Part shown: piece after piece, positions 40,743 to 50,078 of the stretch
Position numbering within the stretch: position 1 is the stretch's first letter
Layout of the letters: the number at the start of each line of letters is the position of its first letter
Assembly: GCF_004054195.1 (NCBI RefSeq)
Contig: NZ_SBIW01000004.1
Span: forward strand, 124,001-188,000
Direction of reading: 5' to 3'
DNA from: Mucilaginibacter gilvus
Lineage (GTDB): Bacteria; Bacteroidota; Bacteroidia; Sphingobacteriales; Sphingobacteriaceae
DNA length: 64,000 bases
The notes under the pieces: generated by a model
Databases searched by the model: none
The model's input: only the letters and a program-made list of their open reading frames with translations
What the model was told of the DNA's origin: nothing
Program-made: the position numbers and the translations under genes

Positions 40743-42578
40743 ATGTGCGGTATAGTTGGCTATATAGGTTACCGGGATGCATATCCCATTATTATAAAAG
40801 GGTTACACAGGCTGGAATACCGCGGATACGATAGCGCCGGCATAGCCTTGGCAGATAAAGGCCTTAAGGTTTATAAAAAAGCCGGCAAGGTTAGCGATCT
40901 GGAGAGCTTTGTAAAAGACCTTACACTCACGGCCACTGCCGGCATGGGCCACACGCGTTGGGCCACCCACGGCGTACCAAGCGACCGTAACTCGCACCCT
41001 CACTCATCCGGCGACCGCAAGCTTACCATCATTCATAACGGTATTATTGAGAACTACGTAGTGCTTAAAGAAGCGCTAACGGCTAAGGGGCACACATTTA
41101 AAAGTGATACCGATACCGAAGTGCTGATTCACTTGGTGGAGGATATCCAAAAAACTACAGGGCTTGATCTGCAGGAATCTGTTCGCCTTGCGCTCAATCG
41201 TGTTGTTGGCGCTTATGCTATTGTAATTATGAGTGCCGACAGTCCCGATGAACTGATAGCCGCCCGTAAAGGCAGCCCTATGGTAATTGGCGTTGGTAAA
41301 GGCGAGTACTTTATAGCTTCGGACGCTACACCGATAGTAGAGTATACCAAAAACGTTATCTATTTAAATGATAACGAGATCGCCTACATTAAGCGGGACG
41401 CTCTGTTGATCAAGAATATAGACAATACGGTGCAAACCCCGTACATACAAGAACTTTCTTTAAAGCTGGAGATGCTTGAAAAAGGCGGCTACGACCACTT
41501 TATGTTGAAAGAGATATACGAGCAGCCGCGCTCTATCCGCGATTGCCTGCGCGGGCGAATCTACCCTACCAAGGGCCTGGTGCAGCTGGGCGGCATTAAA
41601 GAGTATGTGGAGAAGCTAAAGAATATCGACCGCATTATTATCGTTGCCTGCGGTACATCGTGGCACGCTGGTTTGGTGGGCGAATACCTGATAGAAGAGT
41701 ATGCGCGGGTACCTGTTGAAGTAGAGTACGCATCGGAATTTAGGTACCGCAACCCCATCATCACCTCCAAGGATCTGGTAATAGCCATTTCGCAATCCGG
41801 CGAAACGGCCGATACAATGGCCGCCATAGAACTGGCCAAAGAACGCGGTGCAACCATCTTTGGTATTTGCAATGTGGTTGGCGCATCTATACCAAGGCTT
41901 ACCCACGCGGGGGTTTATACCCACGCAGGGCCCGAGATTGGTGTTGCGTCCACCAAGGCATTTACCGCGCAGGTTACCGTGTTAACTTTAATTGCCTTTT
42001 ACATAGCGCAGCAAAGAGGCACCATTACCCAGGGTAAACTGGTGGAATACCTTACCGAGCTGAACGAGATACCGGACCTGGTTACGCGCACCCTAAAAAC
42101 CAACGACCAGGTAAAACTTATTGCCGAGCGTTTTAAAGATTCACCAAACTGTTTGTTCCTGGGACGGGGTAGCTCGTTCCCCGTGGCGCTGGAGGGTGCT
42201 TTAAAGCTTAAGGAGATTTCATACATCCACGCGGAAGGATACCCGGCCGCCGAGATGAAACACGGCCCAATAGCCCTGATAGATGCCGATATGCCGGTTA
42301 TATTTATCGCTACCAAAAACTCGTCGTACGAAAAAGTGGTGAGCAATATACAGGAAGTGAAGGCACGCGGCGGCCATGTTATCGCCATCGTATCTGAGGG
42401 GGATACCGACGTTAAAGAAATGGCCGAATATGTGATAGAAATACCCCAAACCGGCGAAGCTTTTGTGCCGCTGCTGGCTACCATACCTTTGCAGCTGCTT
42501 GCTTACCACATTGCGGTGCTCCGTGGCTGTAATGTGGATCAGCCGAGGAACCTTGCAAAATCGGTTACGGTGGAATAG
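40743..42578 (+). CDS. glmS: Glucosamine-6-phosphate synthase (isomerizing)
   Basis: Converts fructose-6-phosphate and glutamine to glucosamine-6-phosphate, the entry to peptidoglycan and lipid A. The N-terminal Ntn glutaminase domain (residues 2-220) has catalytic Cys2 (MCGIVGYIG) and THGVPSDRNSHPH. Two SIS domains follow (IIVACGTSWHAG, ISQSGETADTMAAI, LGRGSSFPVALEGALKLKE), and the protein ends DQPRNLAKSVTVE as expected. The 611 residues fit exactly. A strong terminator follows at 42625. Confidence 0.98.
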   Translation: MCGIVGYIGYRDAYPIIIKGLHRLEYRGYDSAGIALADKGLKVYKKAGKVSDLESFVKDLTLTATAGMGHTRWATHGVPSDRNSHPHSSGDRKLTIIHNGIIENYVVLKEALTAKGHTFKSDTDTEVLIHLVEDIQKTTGLDLQESVRLALNRVVGAYAIVIMSADSPDELIAARKGSPMVIGVGKGEYFIASDATPIVEYTKNVIYLNDNEIAYIKRDALLIKNIDNTVQTPYIQELSLKLEMLEKGGYDHFMLKEIYEQPRSIRDCLRGRIYPTKGLVQLGGIKEYVEKLKNIDRIIIVACGTSWHAGLVGEYLIEEYARVPVEVEYASEFRYRNPIITSKDLVIAISQSGETADTMAAIELAKERGATIFGICNVVGASIPRLTHAGVYTHAGPEIGVASTKAFTAQVTVLTLIAFYIAQQRGTITQGKLVEYLTELNEIPDLVTRTLKTNDQVKLIAERFKDSPNCLFLGRGSSFPVALEGALKLKEISYIHAEGYPAAEMKHGPIALIDADMPVIFIATKNSSYEKVVSNIQEVKARGGHVIAIVSEGDTDVKEMAEYVIEIPQTGEAFVPLLATIPLQLLAYHIAVLRGCNVDQPRNLAKSVTVE

Positions 42579-42624
42579 TTTTTAGAGGTGAGATAAAACA
42601 TTCATCATCCCAAGTAAGATAGTA

Positions 42625-42651
42625 AACGCCGGCGCAATGCCGGCGTTTTTG
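42625..42651 (+). terminator. Rho-independent terminator of glmS
   Basis: Perfect 9-bp stem AACGCCGGC / GCCGGCGTT with loop GCAAT, followed by TTTTG. Confidence 0.88.
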
Positions 42652-42750
42652 TTAATAGCTTTTTATCTCATACCTGCCATTCCAATCTTTTTACCGCCAT
42701 AGAATAAAACAATATTTTTTATATTCGCATAGTTTATATCTATCAAGAGT

Positions 42751-43686
42751 ATGACCATTACCCAACTGGAATATATTATAGCCGTTGATACCTACCGAAG
42801 CTTTGTTGGTGCGGCAGATAAATGTTTTGTAACCCAGCCCACGCTGAGTATGCAGGTACAAAAACTGGAAGATACCTTGGGTGTAAAGCTATTCGACAGG
42901 AGCAAACAACCCGTTATCCCAACAGAGATTGGCAGTGAGATCATCGCCCAGGCGCGGGTGCTGCTTGCCGAGAGCGAAAAAATAAAAGAGATCATCAGCG
43001 ACAGGCAAAAGGAGCTTTCCGGCGAGTTGAGGGTGGGCATTATTCCTACCGTTGCGCCATATATACTGCCGAAGATCATACAAGGTTTTGTGGAGAAGTA
43101 CCCGGGGGTGAAGCTGATCGTTTGGGAGCAAACAACCGAACAAATTATTCAGCAATTAAAAATGGGCACGCTGGATTGCGGCATACTATCCACGCCGCTG
43201 CATGAAAGCAGTCTTACCGAGGTGCCTGTGTTTTACGAGAATTTTGTGGCCTATGTGTCAAAAAACAGCAAGTTATCTAAAAAGAAGAACATCGTTCCGG
43301 ATGATATTGACATGGAAGAAATGTGGGTACTAAACGAGGGGCACTGCATGCGGGAGCAGGTGCTAAACATTTGCCAGCGCCGCAAGGCCACCAAAGGCTA
43401 TCAGCATTTTGAATACAATACGGGCAGCGTAGAAACGTTGAAACGCATGGTAGATATGAACAACGGCGCCACTATTTTACCCGAACTGGCCCTGGCCGAT
43501 TTGAACGAAAAACAGTTGGATAAAGTCCGCTATTTTAAAAGCCCAGAGCCGGCCCGCGAAGTAAGCATTGTAATGCACCGCAATTTTTTGAAGCGCCGCA
43601 TGATAGAAGCTTTGAAAAACGAAATTTTGAATTTTGTGCCGAAACGGCTTCGCAGTAAAAAGAAGAAGGAAATAATGGATATTTAA
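42751..43686 (+). CDS. oxyR: Peroxide sensor OxyR (LysR family)
   Basis: LysR-type activator of peroxide defence genes. The N-terminal winged helix (MTITQLEYIIAVDTYRSFVGAADKCFVTQPTLSMQV) and effector domain are complete at 311 residues. The redox pair falls at Cys199 and Cys208 in EGHCMREQVLNICQ, the same numbering and spacing as E. coli OxyR, so direct peroxide sensing is likely. The C-terminal tail is basic (LRSKKKKEI). It follows glmS after a terminator and has no catalase or ahpC neighbour here. Confidence 0.93.
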   Translation: MTITQLEYIIAVDTYRSFVGAADKCFVTQPTLSMQVQKLEDTLGVKLFDRSKQPVIPTEIGSEIIAQARVLLAESEKIKEIISDRQKELSGELRVGIIPTVAPYILPKIIQGFVEKYPGVKLIVWEQTTEQIIQQLKMGTLDCGILSTPLHESSLTEVPVFYENFVAYVSKNSKLSKKKNIVPDDIDMEEMWVLNEGHCMREQVLNICQRRKATKGYQHFEYNTGSVETLKRMVDMNNGATILPELALADLNEKQLDKVRYFKSPEPAREVSIVMHRNFLKRRMIEALKNEILNFVPKRLRSKKKKEIMDI

Positions 43687-43696
43687 TATTGCCGCC

Positions 43697-43787
43697 TTGT
43701 CATGCTGAGGAACGAAGCATCTATTCGACACTTTGCAGGCCGACAAGCATGTTGACATAGGTCCTTCGCTATCGCTCAGGACGACAA
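43697..43787. repeat. REP-like palindrome, degenerate copy
   Basis: Left arm begins TTGTCATGCTGAGGAACGAA, right arm is CCTTCGCTATCGCTCAGGAC and then GACAA. It has the same words as 31083-31179 but diverged; it lies between the convergent oxyR and HIT genes. Confidence 0.75.
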
Positions 43788-43797
43788 TGGAAGAGGC

Positions 43798-44208
43798 TTA
43801 CTCTTCGCTCGTAACTACCTTTAGCGCTTCCCTTATTTTCTCTGCTGTTGCCGCCAGTTCTTCTTGGCTTGGGGATAGTTTAGGGCGGGCAAAATTCATA
43901 TCATCCACACGGTTCATAGGTATTAAGTGGATGTGCGCGTGAGGCACTTCCAGCCCGATAACCGCTACTCCAACCTTTTTGCAGGGGATGGCTTTCTTTA
44001 CACCAATAGCTACAATTTTGGTGAAGATATGTAGCTCGTTGTAAGTGATATCATCCAGGTCGAAAATATAATCTACTTCTTTTTTAGGGATCACCAGCAC
44101 ATGCCCCTCTGCCAAGGGACTAACATCTAAAAATGCCAGGAAATCATCGGTTTCGGCAACCTTATGGGCCGGGATCTCGCCTGCTATTATTTTTGAAAAG
44201 ATAGTCAT
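43798..44208 (-). CDS. HIT-family nucleotide hydrolase
   Basis: 136-residue histidine-triad protein with the HAHIHLIPMN motif near residue 98, which hydrolyses AMP-linked substrates such as AMP-lysine or AMP-NH2 in related Hint proteins. The N-terminal part (MTIFSKIIAGEIPAHKVAETDDFLAFLD) is standard. It follows greA on the same strand across a 69-bp gap filled with an inverted-repeat word. Confidence 0.93.
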   Translation of the reverse strand: MTIFSKIIAGEIPAHKVAETDDFLAFLDVSPLAEGHVLVIPKKEVDYIFDLDDITYNELHIFTKIVAIGVKKAIPCKKVGVAVIGLEVPHAHIHLIPMNRVDDMNFARPKLSPSQEELAATAEKIREALKVVTSEE

Positions 44209-44277
44209 TTTGTAGTTGTAGGTGTAAAGTTATGAGTTTTGAATGGCCAGCGCGCACTCAAAACTCACAGCTCAAAG
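44209..44277. repeat. Word-repeat palindrome, greA-HIT gap
   Basis: GTTATGAGTTTTGA and TCAAAACTCACAGC form an imperfect inverted repeat around GCCAGCGCGC. It fills the gap between greA and the HIT gene. Confidence 0.55.
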
Positions 44278-44751
44278 CTAACGGGATACTTCCAGTATCT
44301 CAAATTCAATTTTACCGGCTGGTACGGTTATCTCAATGGTTTCGCCTACTTTTTTGCCTAAAAGGCCTTTAGCAATAGGCGATGCTACTGATATTTTACC
44401 GGTTTTCATATCTGCTTCGCTTTCAGATACCAGCTGGTAACTCATGGTAGCGCCGTTCTTCAGGTTCTTTATTTTTACGATAGATAATGCCAGCACTTTA
44501 GTTACATCCAGTTTAGACTCATCCAGTAAACGGGCATTTGCCAGCGTTTCAGACATCTGGGATATCTTGGCTTCGTGTAAGCCCTGCGCCTCTTTGGCAG
44601 CATCATATTCCGCGTTTTCAGATAGGTCGCCCTTATCGCGTGCCTCCGCAATTTGTTTTGATATATCAGACCTGCCGGTAGTTTTTAACCGTTGTAATTC
44701 TTCTTTTAATTTTTCTAAACCTTCTTTGGTGTAGTAAGAAACATCTGCCAT
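44278..44751 (-). CDS. greA: Transcription elongation factor GreA
   Basis: Stimulates transcript cleavage by stalled RNA polymerase. The 157-residue protein has an N-terminal coiled coil (YYTKEGLEKLKEELQRLKTTGRSDISKQIAEARDKGDLSENAEYDAAKE) whose tip bears the acidic DLSEN residues, and the FKBP-like C-terminal domain (SPIAKGLLGKKVGETIEI). Intact. It precedes the HIT gene. Confidence 0.97.
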   Translation of the reverse strand: MADVSYYTKEGLEKLKEELQRLKTTGRSDISKQIAEARDKGDLSENAEYDAAKEAQGLHEAKISQMSETLANARLLDESKLDVTKVLALSIVKIKNLKNGATMSYQLVSESEADMKTGKISVASPIAKGLLGKKVGETIEITVPAGKIEFEILEVSR

Positions 44752-44847
44752 AGTACAGTAATTAATGAAATTTTATTTACGTTGTGCGCCAAAAAAAACC
44801 GCCCCACTATTTATAGCAAAATAGAAGAGCGTGATGGCCTTAAAAAC

Positions 44848-44886
44848 AAACAAGACTACGTCGGCTTTGCCTGCATAGTCTTGTTT
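44848..44886 (-). terminator. Terminator of the hydroxyacid dehydrogenase gene
   Basis: Perfect 11-bp stem AAACAAGACTA / TAGTCTTGTTT around a 17-nt loop that can pair further (GTCGGC/GCCTGC). On the minus strand it is followed by TGTTTTTAAGG. It lies between this gene and greA. Confidence 0.7.
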
Positions 44887-44999
44887 AGTGTAAAACGAAG
44901 ATAAGGTAATTAAGTTTTAATATCCAAATTTTTGTTTTGAGGGGTTGCCGATTGAAAATGATTTTTTTTAATCACTGATAAGAAACCACTCACCACTTT

Positions 45000-45938
45000 C
45001 TATTCACTACCCACCGGCAAAGCCGAAAGCTTCTCCGCCATTACCTCACTTATTTTTCGGTAGCTGTCAAATGTCCAACCGGCTACATGGGGGCTCAGAA
45101 TAACCTTGCCCGATTGGCGCAACTCATCAAACCAGGCTTGCTCTCCAAGCGCCGGGAATTTTTCAACTTCCAGTACATCCAGCCCGGCACCTATTATTTT
45201 ATTTTGTTTGATGGCGTTTAAAACGGCGCTTGTTTTTACAACATTACCACGGGCAGTATTAATTAGAAAGATAGGCTTCTTAAAGTGAAACAAAAACTCA
45301 TCATCTACTATGCCATTGGTTTCGCGGGTGAGCGGAATGTGGAGGCTCAGTACATCGGCGTGCTTTACAATTTCCTCCATGCTTACCTCCCGGGCGTATT
45401 TATCGCTGAAGCCGGTTTTGTATTTGTCATAAGCCAACACGCCAACCTGGAAACCCGACAGTTTGCGTGCAAAGCTTTGCCCCATGTGGCCATAGCCGAT
45501 GATGCCAATGGTTTTACCTTTCAGTTCGTGGCCGCGGTTTGCTTCGCGCTGCCAGTTGCCCGCTCGGATCTGCGCATCGGCAATGTTGATGTTGTTCATC
45601 AGCGACAACAATAAGCCGATAGCATGTTCGCCAACCGCGTCTGAATTTCCCTCTGGCGCATTAATAAGGGTGATGTTGCGTTTGATAGCGTAAGCCTCAT
45701 CTATATTATCCATCCCGGCCCCTGCGCGGCAAATGAAGCGCAGGTGTGGTGCGTGGTCTATCACCGCTTTATCTACCTGGAACTTGGAGCGGATAACCAA
45801 ACCATCGTACTGGTTTAATATACCGATGGCCTCGTCGGTTTTGATGGTAGGCTGGTAATCGCAGCTGTAACCTGCAGCTTCGGCACGTTCAATAAAAATG
45901 GAGTGGATATTGTCAACGATGAGGATGTTGTTTTTCAA
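45000..45938 (-). CDS. D-2-hydroxyacid dehydrogenase (phosphoglycerate dehydrogenase-like)
   Basis: NAD-dependent dehydrogenase related to SerA, possibly serving serine synthesis. The N-terminal half has NNILIVDNIHSIFIERAEAAGY; the Rossmann fold is GKTIGIIGYGHMGQSFARKL; the catalytic Arg, Glu and His lie in INTARGNVV, GLDVLEVEKF and LSPHVAGWT. An ORF extends 48 codons upstream to 46082, but that part is translated from a TCTGAA-family palindrome (SELELNEFLESKEFV), so a TTG at 45938 is taken as the start, giving 312 residues of family length. SerA itself is usually longer with an ACT domain, which is absent. Confidence 0.85.
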   Translation of the reverse strand: MKNNILIVDNIHSIFIERAEAAGYSCDYQPTIKTDEAIGILNQYDGLVIRSKFQVDKAVIDHAPHLRFICRAGAGMDNIDEAYAIKRNITLINAPEGNSDAVGEHAIGLLLSLMNNINIADAQIRAGNWQREANRGHELKGKTIGIIGYGHMGQSFARKLSGFQVGVLAYDKYKTGFSDKYAREVSMEEIVKHADVLSLHIPLTRETNGIVDDEFLFHFKKPIFLINTARGNVVKTSAVLNAIKQNKIIGAGLDVLEVEKFPALGEQAWFDELRQSGKVILSPHVAGWTFDSYRKISEVMAEKLSALPVGSE

Positions 45939-45981
45939 TGCTTTGAATTTATAAAGAGCAAAATTACAAATTTCGCCAGAG

Positions 45982-46077
45982 TTTGTCTGAACTCGAATTT
46001 TTGGAATTAACGAATTTAAACTAATCAACACAAATTCTTTCGATTCTAAAAATTCGTTCAATTCAAGTTCAGACAAA
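45982..46077. repeat. TCTGAACTTGAATT palindrome
   Basis: Arms TTTGTCTGAACTCGAATT (45982-45999) and AATTCAAGTTCAGACAAA (46060-46077) pair with one mismatch over 18 bp. It lies upstream of the dehydrogenase start and creates a spurious ORF extension. Confidence 0.85.
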
Positions 46078-46164
46078 AGCATTACCTGTCACATCTTCCG
46101 CCTTTTAAAACTGGCACGTAAATAGCATATACTTATATGCGGGTACTTTAAGCCGCATCCAAAA

Positions 46165-46728
46165 ATGAAACTACCATTTAAACAAGCACGCATAGATATA
46201 AAACAGTACGCCGAAAAGCTATCGCAAGATGGCTTTAAGCAGATATTTGACCATATTGACCAGTTCAACATCAAAAAAGGGGTGGATAAAATGGGACTGG
46301 ATAAATTCATTAACCAATGCGCCTACCTCGCTGCGGGGTCTGGTGCCATATCCGGCAGCGGCGGTATTATCACCATGGTTGTAGGTATGCCGGTAGATTT
46401 TGTGAACCTAATTACCCAGCAATTTAGGGTTACAATGGCCATTATGTACTATAGCAGGGGCAATTACAAGATCACCTTCGAAGAGTTTATGGGCCTGGTG
46501 GCATCTTCATTTAAAATAGAAGCGGGCGTAGCCATGACCAAAACCGTAATGGAAAGCGTTGCCGAAAAACTTTTGCTTGCCTTTGGCGTACGCACTGCCG
46601 AACGACTGATACCTGTAGTGGGGGCTGTAATTGGCGGCACGGCAAACTACCTATTTGTAAAACGAATGGCCGATTCGGTTAAGAAAACGCAGGGGATTGT
46701 TGGCCCGGTGGAGATTAGAGTTTACTAA
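46165..46728 (+). CDS. EcsC-family-like protein
   Basis: 187 residues with the glycine-rich hydrophobic character of EcsC-like proteins: AYLAAGSGAISGSGGIITMVVGMPVDFVNLITQQFRVTMAI and, near the end, RLIPVVGAVIGGTANYLFVKRMADSV. Two amphipathic or membrane-associated segments are likely. EcsC is linked to ABC exporters in Bacillus, but the biochemical role is unknown. It overlaps the end of rsmA convergently by 4 bp. Confidence 0.75.
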   Translation: MKLPFKQARIDIKQYAEKLSQDGFKQIFDHIDQFNIKKGVDKMGLDKFINQCAYLAAGSGAISGSGGIITMVVGMPVDFVNLITQQFRVTMAIMYYSRGNYKITFEEFMGLVASSFKIEAGVAMTKTVMESVAEKLLLAFGVRTAERLIPVVGAVIGGTANYLFVKRMADSVKKTQGIVGPVEIRVY

Positions 46729-47507
46729 GCTTTATTCGCCGTTATCTCATTCGTCAGTTTCACAAAATCTTCTACGCTCAAGCGCTCGGCTCTCAGGTCG
46801 AGCGTTTTATTTTCGGTCATTTTTTCTTTGTTAATGATGGACGATAAGGCGTTTCGCAATGTTTTTCTGCGCTGGTTAAAGCCGGCCTTTACTACCTGCC
46901 AAAACAGTTTTTCGTCACAGCCCAACTCTGCTGTTTCGTTCCGGGTAAGGCGGATAACGGCCGATAGCACCTTTGGTGGTGGATTGAACACGCCGGCTTT
47001 TACCGTGAACAGGTATTCTACCTTATAGTAAGCCTGCAGAAATACACTCAGGATGCCATATTCCTTACTGCCCGGTTTATTTGCGCAGCGCTCAGCTACT
47101 TCCTTTTGGAACATGCCAACCACTTCAACCACCTGCTTGCGGTTATCCAGGATCTTAAAAAGGATCTGCGAGGATATATTGTAAGGAAAATTGCCAATTA
47201 CCGCCATTTGCGGTTGAAAAATGGCCGCAAAATCTAGTTCCAAAAAATCTGCGTTGATCAAATGCGTGCCCAGCGCCGGGTATTTCTTTTGTAGGAACGT
47301 GTACGATTCTGTATCGATATCTATCAAAAAAACCTCGTATTCGGGCTTCTGCAACAAAAAATCCGACAGGATGCCCATGCCCGGGCCAACCTCCAGCACC
47401 TGTTTGTATTGATCAGCAGGGCGCAGGCTCTCCACAATTTTTTGCGCTATATTTTTATCAGTAAGAAAGTGTTGGCCTAAATGTTTTTTTGCTCTTACTA
47501 ATGTCAT
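46725..47507 (-). CDS. rsmA: 16S rRNA dimethyladenosine transferase
   Basis: Dimethylates A1518 and A1519 of 16S rRNA (KsgA). The 260-residue protein begins VRAKKHLGQHFLTDKNIAQKIV, with SAM motif I VLEVGPGMGILSDFLL, the catalytic NFPYNISSQILFKIL, and the QRRKTLRNAL segment. Standard length. Divergent from pdxA. Loss of this gene gives kasugamycin resistance in other bacteria. Confidence 0.96.
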   Translation of the reverse strand: MTLVRAKKHLGQHFLTDKNIAQKIVESLRPADQYKQVLEVGPGMGILSDFLLQKPEYEVFLIDIDTESYTFLQKKYPALGTHLINADFLELDFAAIFQPQMAVIGNFPYNISSQILFKILDNRKQVVEVVGMFQKEVAERCANKPGSKEYGILSVFLQAYYKVEYLFTVKAGVFNPPPKVLSAVIRLTRNETAELGCDEKLFWQVVKAGFNQRRKTLRNALSSIINKEKMTENKTLDLRAERLSVEDFVKLTNEITANKA

Positions 47508-47656
47508 TATCTAAGTATATTAAGCAAATTACGGCATATTTGCGCTTTATTAAGGAATTATAAACTTAAAATCTTTTTATTTGCACATAAGCAGGGAGTT
47601 TAAGGCTCAAAGCTTAAAGCAATTACATTAACCGGTTAAACCTTTCTACCTTAAAA

Positions 47657-47683
47657 AGCTTCACAAATAAAATCAGTGAAGCT
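47657..47683. other. Small hairpin upstream of pdxA
   Basis: AGCTTCAC / GTGAAGCT with an 11-nt loop in the 221-bp divergent gap between rsmA and pdxA; the rest of that gap is A/T-rich with no clear promoter match. Confidence 0.35.
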
Positions 47684-47728
47684 CTATAATTATGGAATCG
47701 AAAACATAATCGGTGTAATCACAAAACT

Positions 47729-48784
47729 ATGAGCGATAAACCTAAAATAGGCATAAGTATTGGCGATGTAAACGGTATTGGATTAGAGATAATCATCAAA
47801 ACCCTGGCCGATGCAAAAATATACGATTACTGTACCCCCATTGTTTATGGGCATACCAAGGTAGCATCCTTCCACCGCCGGGCTACGCATATCAATGAGC
47901 TTAATTTTAACGTCATAAGCGACGCATCGCAAGCAATGGCAAATCGCGCCAATATGGTCAATTGTTGGGAAGAAGATGTGCGTATAGAACCGGGTACGGT
48001 TACAGCGGATGGCGGCAAGTACGCTTACCTCTCTCTGCAACGCGCCACAGATGACCTGCTGCGCGGCATGATAGAGGGCCTGGTTACGGCGCCCATTAAC
48101 AAAGACAATATCCAGAGCGAAGACTTTAACTTTCCGGGCCATACCGAGTACCTGCAATCGCGCGATAACGCGGATGAATCGTTGATGTTTTTGGTGAGCG
48201 AGACCCTGCGCGTTGGCGTGGTTACCGGCCATATCCCGGTATCAAAGATCTCTGAAAGCATCACTACCGAAAAAATTATTGCCAAACTTAAGCTGATGCA
48301 CAGCAGCCTTCGAGATGATTTTTGGATCCGCAAACCAAAAATTGCAGTATTGGGGCTTAACCCCCACGCCAGCGATAACGGGCTGATAGGCTCCGAAGAA
48401 AAAGAAGTAATTATCCCGGCTATAGAAGAAGCCCGCGCGCATGATGTTCTGGCTTTTGGGCCTTATTCTGCCGATGGCTTTTTTGCCAACGGCACCTACC
48501 TGCAGTTTGATGCCGTGCTGGCCATGTATCATGATCAGGGCCTTATCCCATTCAAACAGATAGCGTTCGAATCGGGGGTTAATTATACCGCCGGGCTGAG
48601 CTTTGTACGCACCTCGCCAGACCATGGCACCGCGTATGATATCGCCGGCAAAAACATGGCTTCAGAGATCTCTTTCCGCGAAGCCTTGTTCACTGCCACA
48701 CATGTTATTAAGCACCGCCGCGAGACAGCCGAACTAAATGAAAATCCACTTTTATTTAGCAAACTGAGCCGCGACAGGGACTAA
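47729..48784 (+). CDS. pdxA: 4-hydroxythreonine-4-phosphate dehydrogenase
   Basis: Pyridoxal phosphate synthesis (DXP-dependent route). The 351-residue protein starts KPKIGISIGDVNGIGLEII and has VTAPINKDNI, GHTEYL, VTGHIPVSKI, LGLNPHASDNG, the metal site with YHDQGLIPFK, and the terminal RTSPDHGTAYDIAGK. pdxJ is not in the window. The gene after it (48865) is on the same strand but separated by 80 bp. Confidence 0.96.
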   Translation: MSDKPKIGISIGDVNGIGLEIIIKTLADAKIYDYCTPIVYGHTKVASFHRRATHINELNFNVISDASQAMANRANMVNCWEEDVRIEPGTVTADGGKYAYLSLQRATDDLLRGMIEGLVTAPINKDNIQSEDFNFPGHTEYLQSRDNADESLMFLVSETLRVGVVTGHIPVSKISESITTEKIIAKLKLMHSSLRDDFWIRKPKIAVLGLNPHASDNGLIGSEEKEVIIPAIEEARAHDVLAFGPYSADGFFANGTYLQFDAVLAMYHDQGLIPFKQIAFESGVNYTAGLSFVRTSPDHGTAYDIAGKNMASEISFREALFTATHVIKHRRETAELNENPLLFSKLSRDRD

Positions 48785-48864
48785 AGCACCGCTTAGCGAT
48801 ACTGTTTTGAATAAATCACCGTTTACTTAAAACACTTATCTCTGAAAATACATTTCCCTGTTTA

Positions 48865-50049
48865 ATGAGTAATTTAATTAACCGCATCAGGTCAATTGAT
48901 GCGTTTCGTGCGGTTACCATGTTCCTGATGATCTTCGTGAATGATCTCGACGGCGTGCCCAATACGCCCGAATGGCTCAAACACGCAGCTGTAGATGCCG
49001 ATGGATTAGGATTAGCCGATACGATATTTCCCGCGTTTTTATTTATTGTAGGCCTGGCAATACCTTATGCTTTTGCGCACCGTTCAAAAAAGGAAGATGC
49101 CAAGATTCCCATGCGCATCATCACGCGCTCCTTCGCGCTCATATTTATTGGTTTTTTTCATGCCAATATGGAAACCTACGACGAGTTGAACGCTATTTTG
49201 CCCCGCCCCGTTTGGGATAGCCTGGCTACTTTCAGCTTCTTTTTTATTTTTATCGATTACAGCAAAACCACGTCGCTTGTTAAGCGCTATTTATGCCAGG
49301 GCTTTGGCATTGCTTTACTTATACTGGTGTGTATTGTATACAAAAGTTCAGACCCCGGGCACACCTGGCTGCATTTAACCTGGTGGGGTATCCTGGGCCT
49401 TATTGGCTGGGCGTACCTCATTTGCGCCTTTATTTATCATTATTCCAACGGGGCGTTATGGGTGCAGGTAGCGGCTTGGCTGTTCTTCATGTTTTTTAAC
49501 ATCGACTATCACTTTGGCTTGCTTAATTTTTTAGCGCCAGTGCAAAAATACGTATGGATATCTGGCAATGGAGCTATGCAGGCCTTCACCATGGCCGGCA
49601 TTTTTGTTTCGGTACTGTACATTAGGCTTACGCAAAACGGTGAGCTAAAAATGCTTTGGGTGGCCATGTTTTTGATCGCCATCATTATGTTTAACCTTGG
49701 CTTTATTGTAAGATACTTTAGCGGCGGCATCTCCAAAATGCGCGACACCCCTTCATGGGTGCTTATATGTACCGGCATCAGCCTCATTGTATACGCGGTA
49801 TTTGTTTTTGTGGTAGATACCTGCAAAAAATACCATTGGTTTAAAGTGATAGAACCAGCGGGCACTAACACATTCACCTGTTACCTACTGCCGTTTTTGT
49901 TTTACCCGCTTTATCAAATGTCGGAGTTGAATTATCCCCAATACTTTGACCAGGGCACGGGCGGGCTTATCCGGTCGCTGCTGTTTTCGCTGGTAATTGT
50001 TTGGCTGAGCGGGCTGCTGCAGAAGATAAACATCCGGCTTAAAATTTAA
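48865..50049 (+). CDS. Acyltransferase-like multipass membrane protein (DUF5009 type)
   Basis: 394 residues with about ten membrane helices. The start, RIRSIDAFRAVTMFLMIFVNDL, is the family signature of DUF5009/heparan-glucosaminide N-acetyltransferase-like proteins, which carry the conserved D-x-x-R in helix 1. It also has PAFLFIVGLAIPYAF and a late AGTNTFTCYLLPFLFYP. By analogy it could acetylate a sugar across the membrane, perhaps in peptidoglycan or polysaccharide turnover; this is inference. No obvious partner gene is adjacent. Confidence 0.82.
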   Translation: MSNLINRIRSIDAFRAVTMFLMIFVNDLDGVPNTPEWLKHAAVDADGLGLADTIFPAFLFIVGLAIPYAFAHRSKKEDAKIPMRIITRSFALIFIGFFHANMETYDELNAILPRPVWDSLATFSFFFIFIDYSKTTSLVKRYLCQGFGIALLILVCIVYKSSDPGHTWLHLTWWGILGLIGWAYLICAFIYHYSNGALWVQVAAWLFFMFFNIDYHFGLLNFLAPVQKYVWISGNGAMQAFTMAGIFVSVLYIRLTQNGELKMLWVAMFLIAIIMFNLGFIVRYFSGGISKMRDTPSWVLICTGISLIVYAVFVFVVDTCKKYHWFKVIEPAGTNTFTCYLLPFLFYPLYQMSELNYPQYFDQGTGGLIRSLLFSLVIVWLSGLLQKINIRLKI

Positions 50050-50078
50050 GCGAAGGTGCGAAGCAAAGAGAGGGTGCC

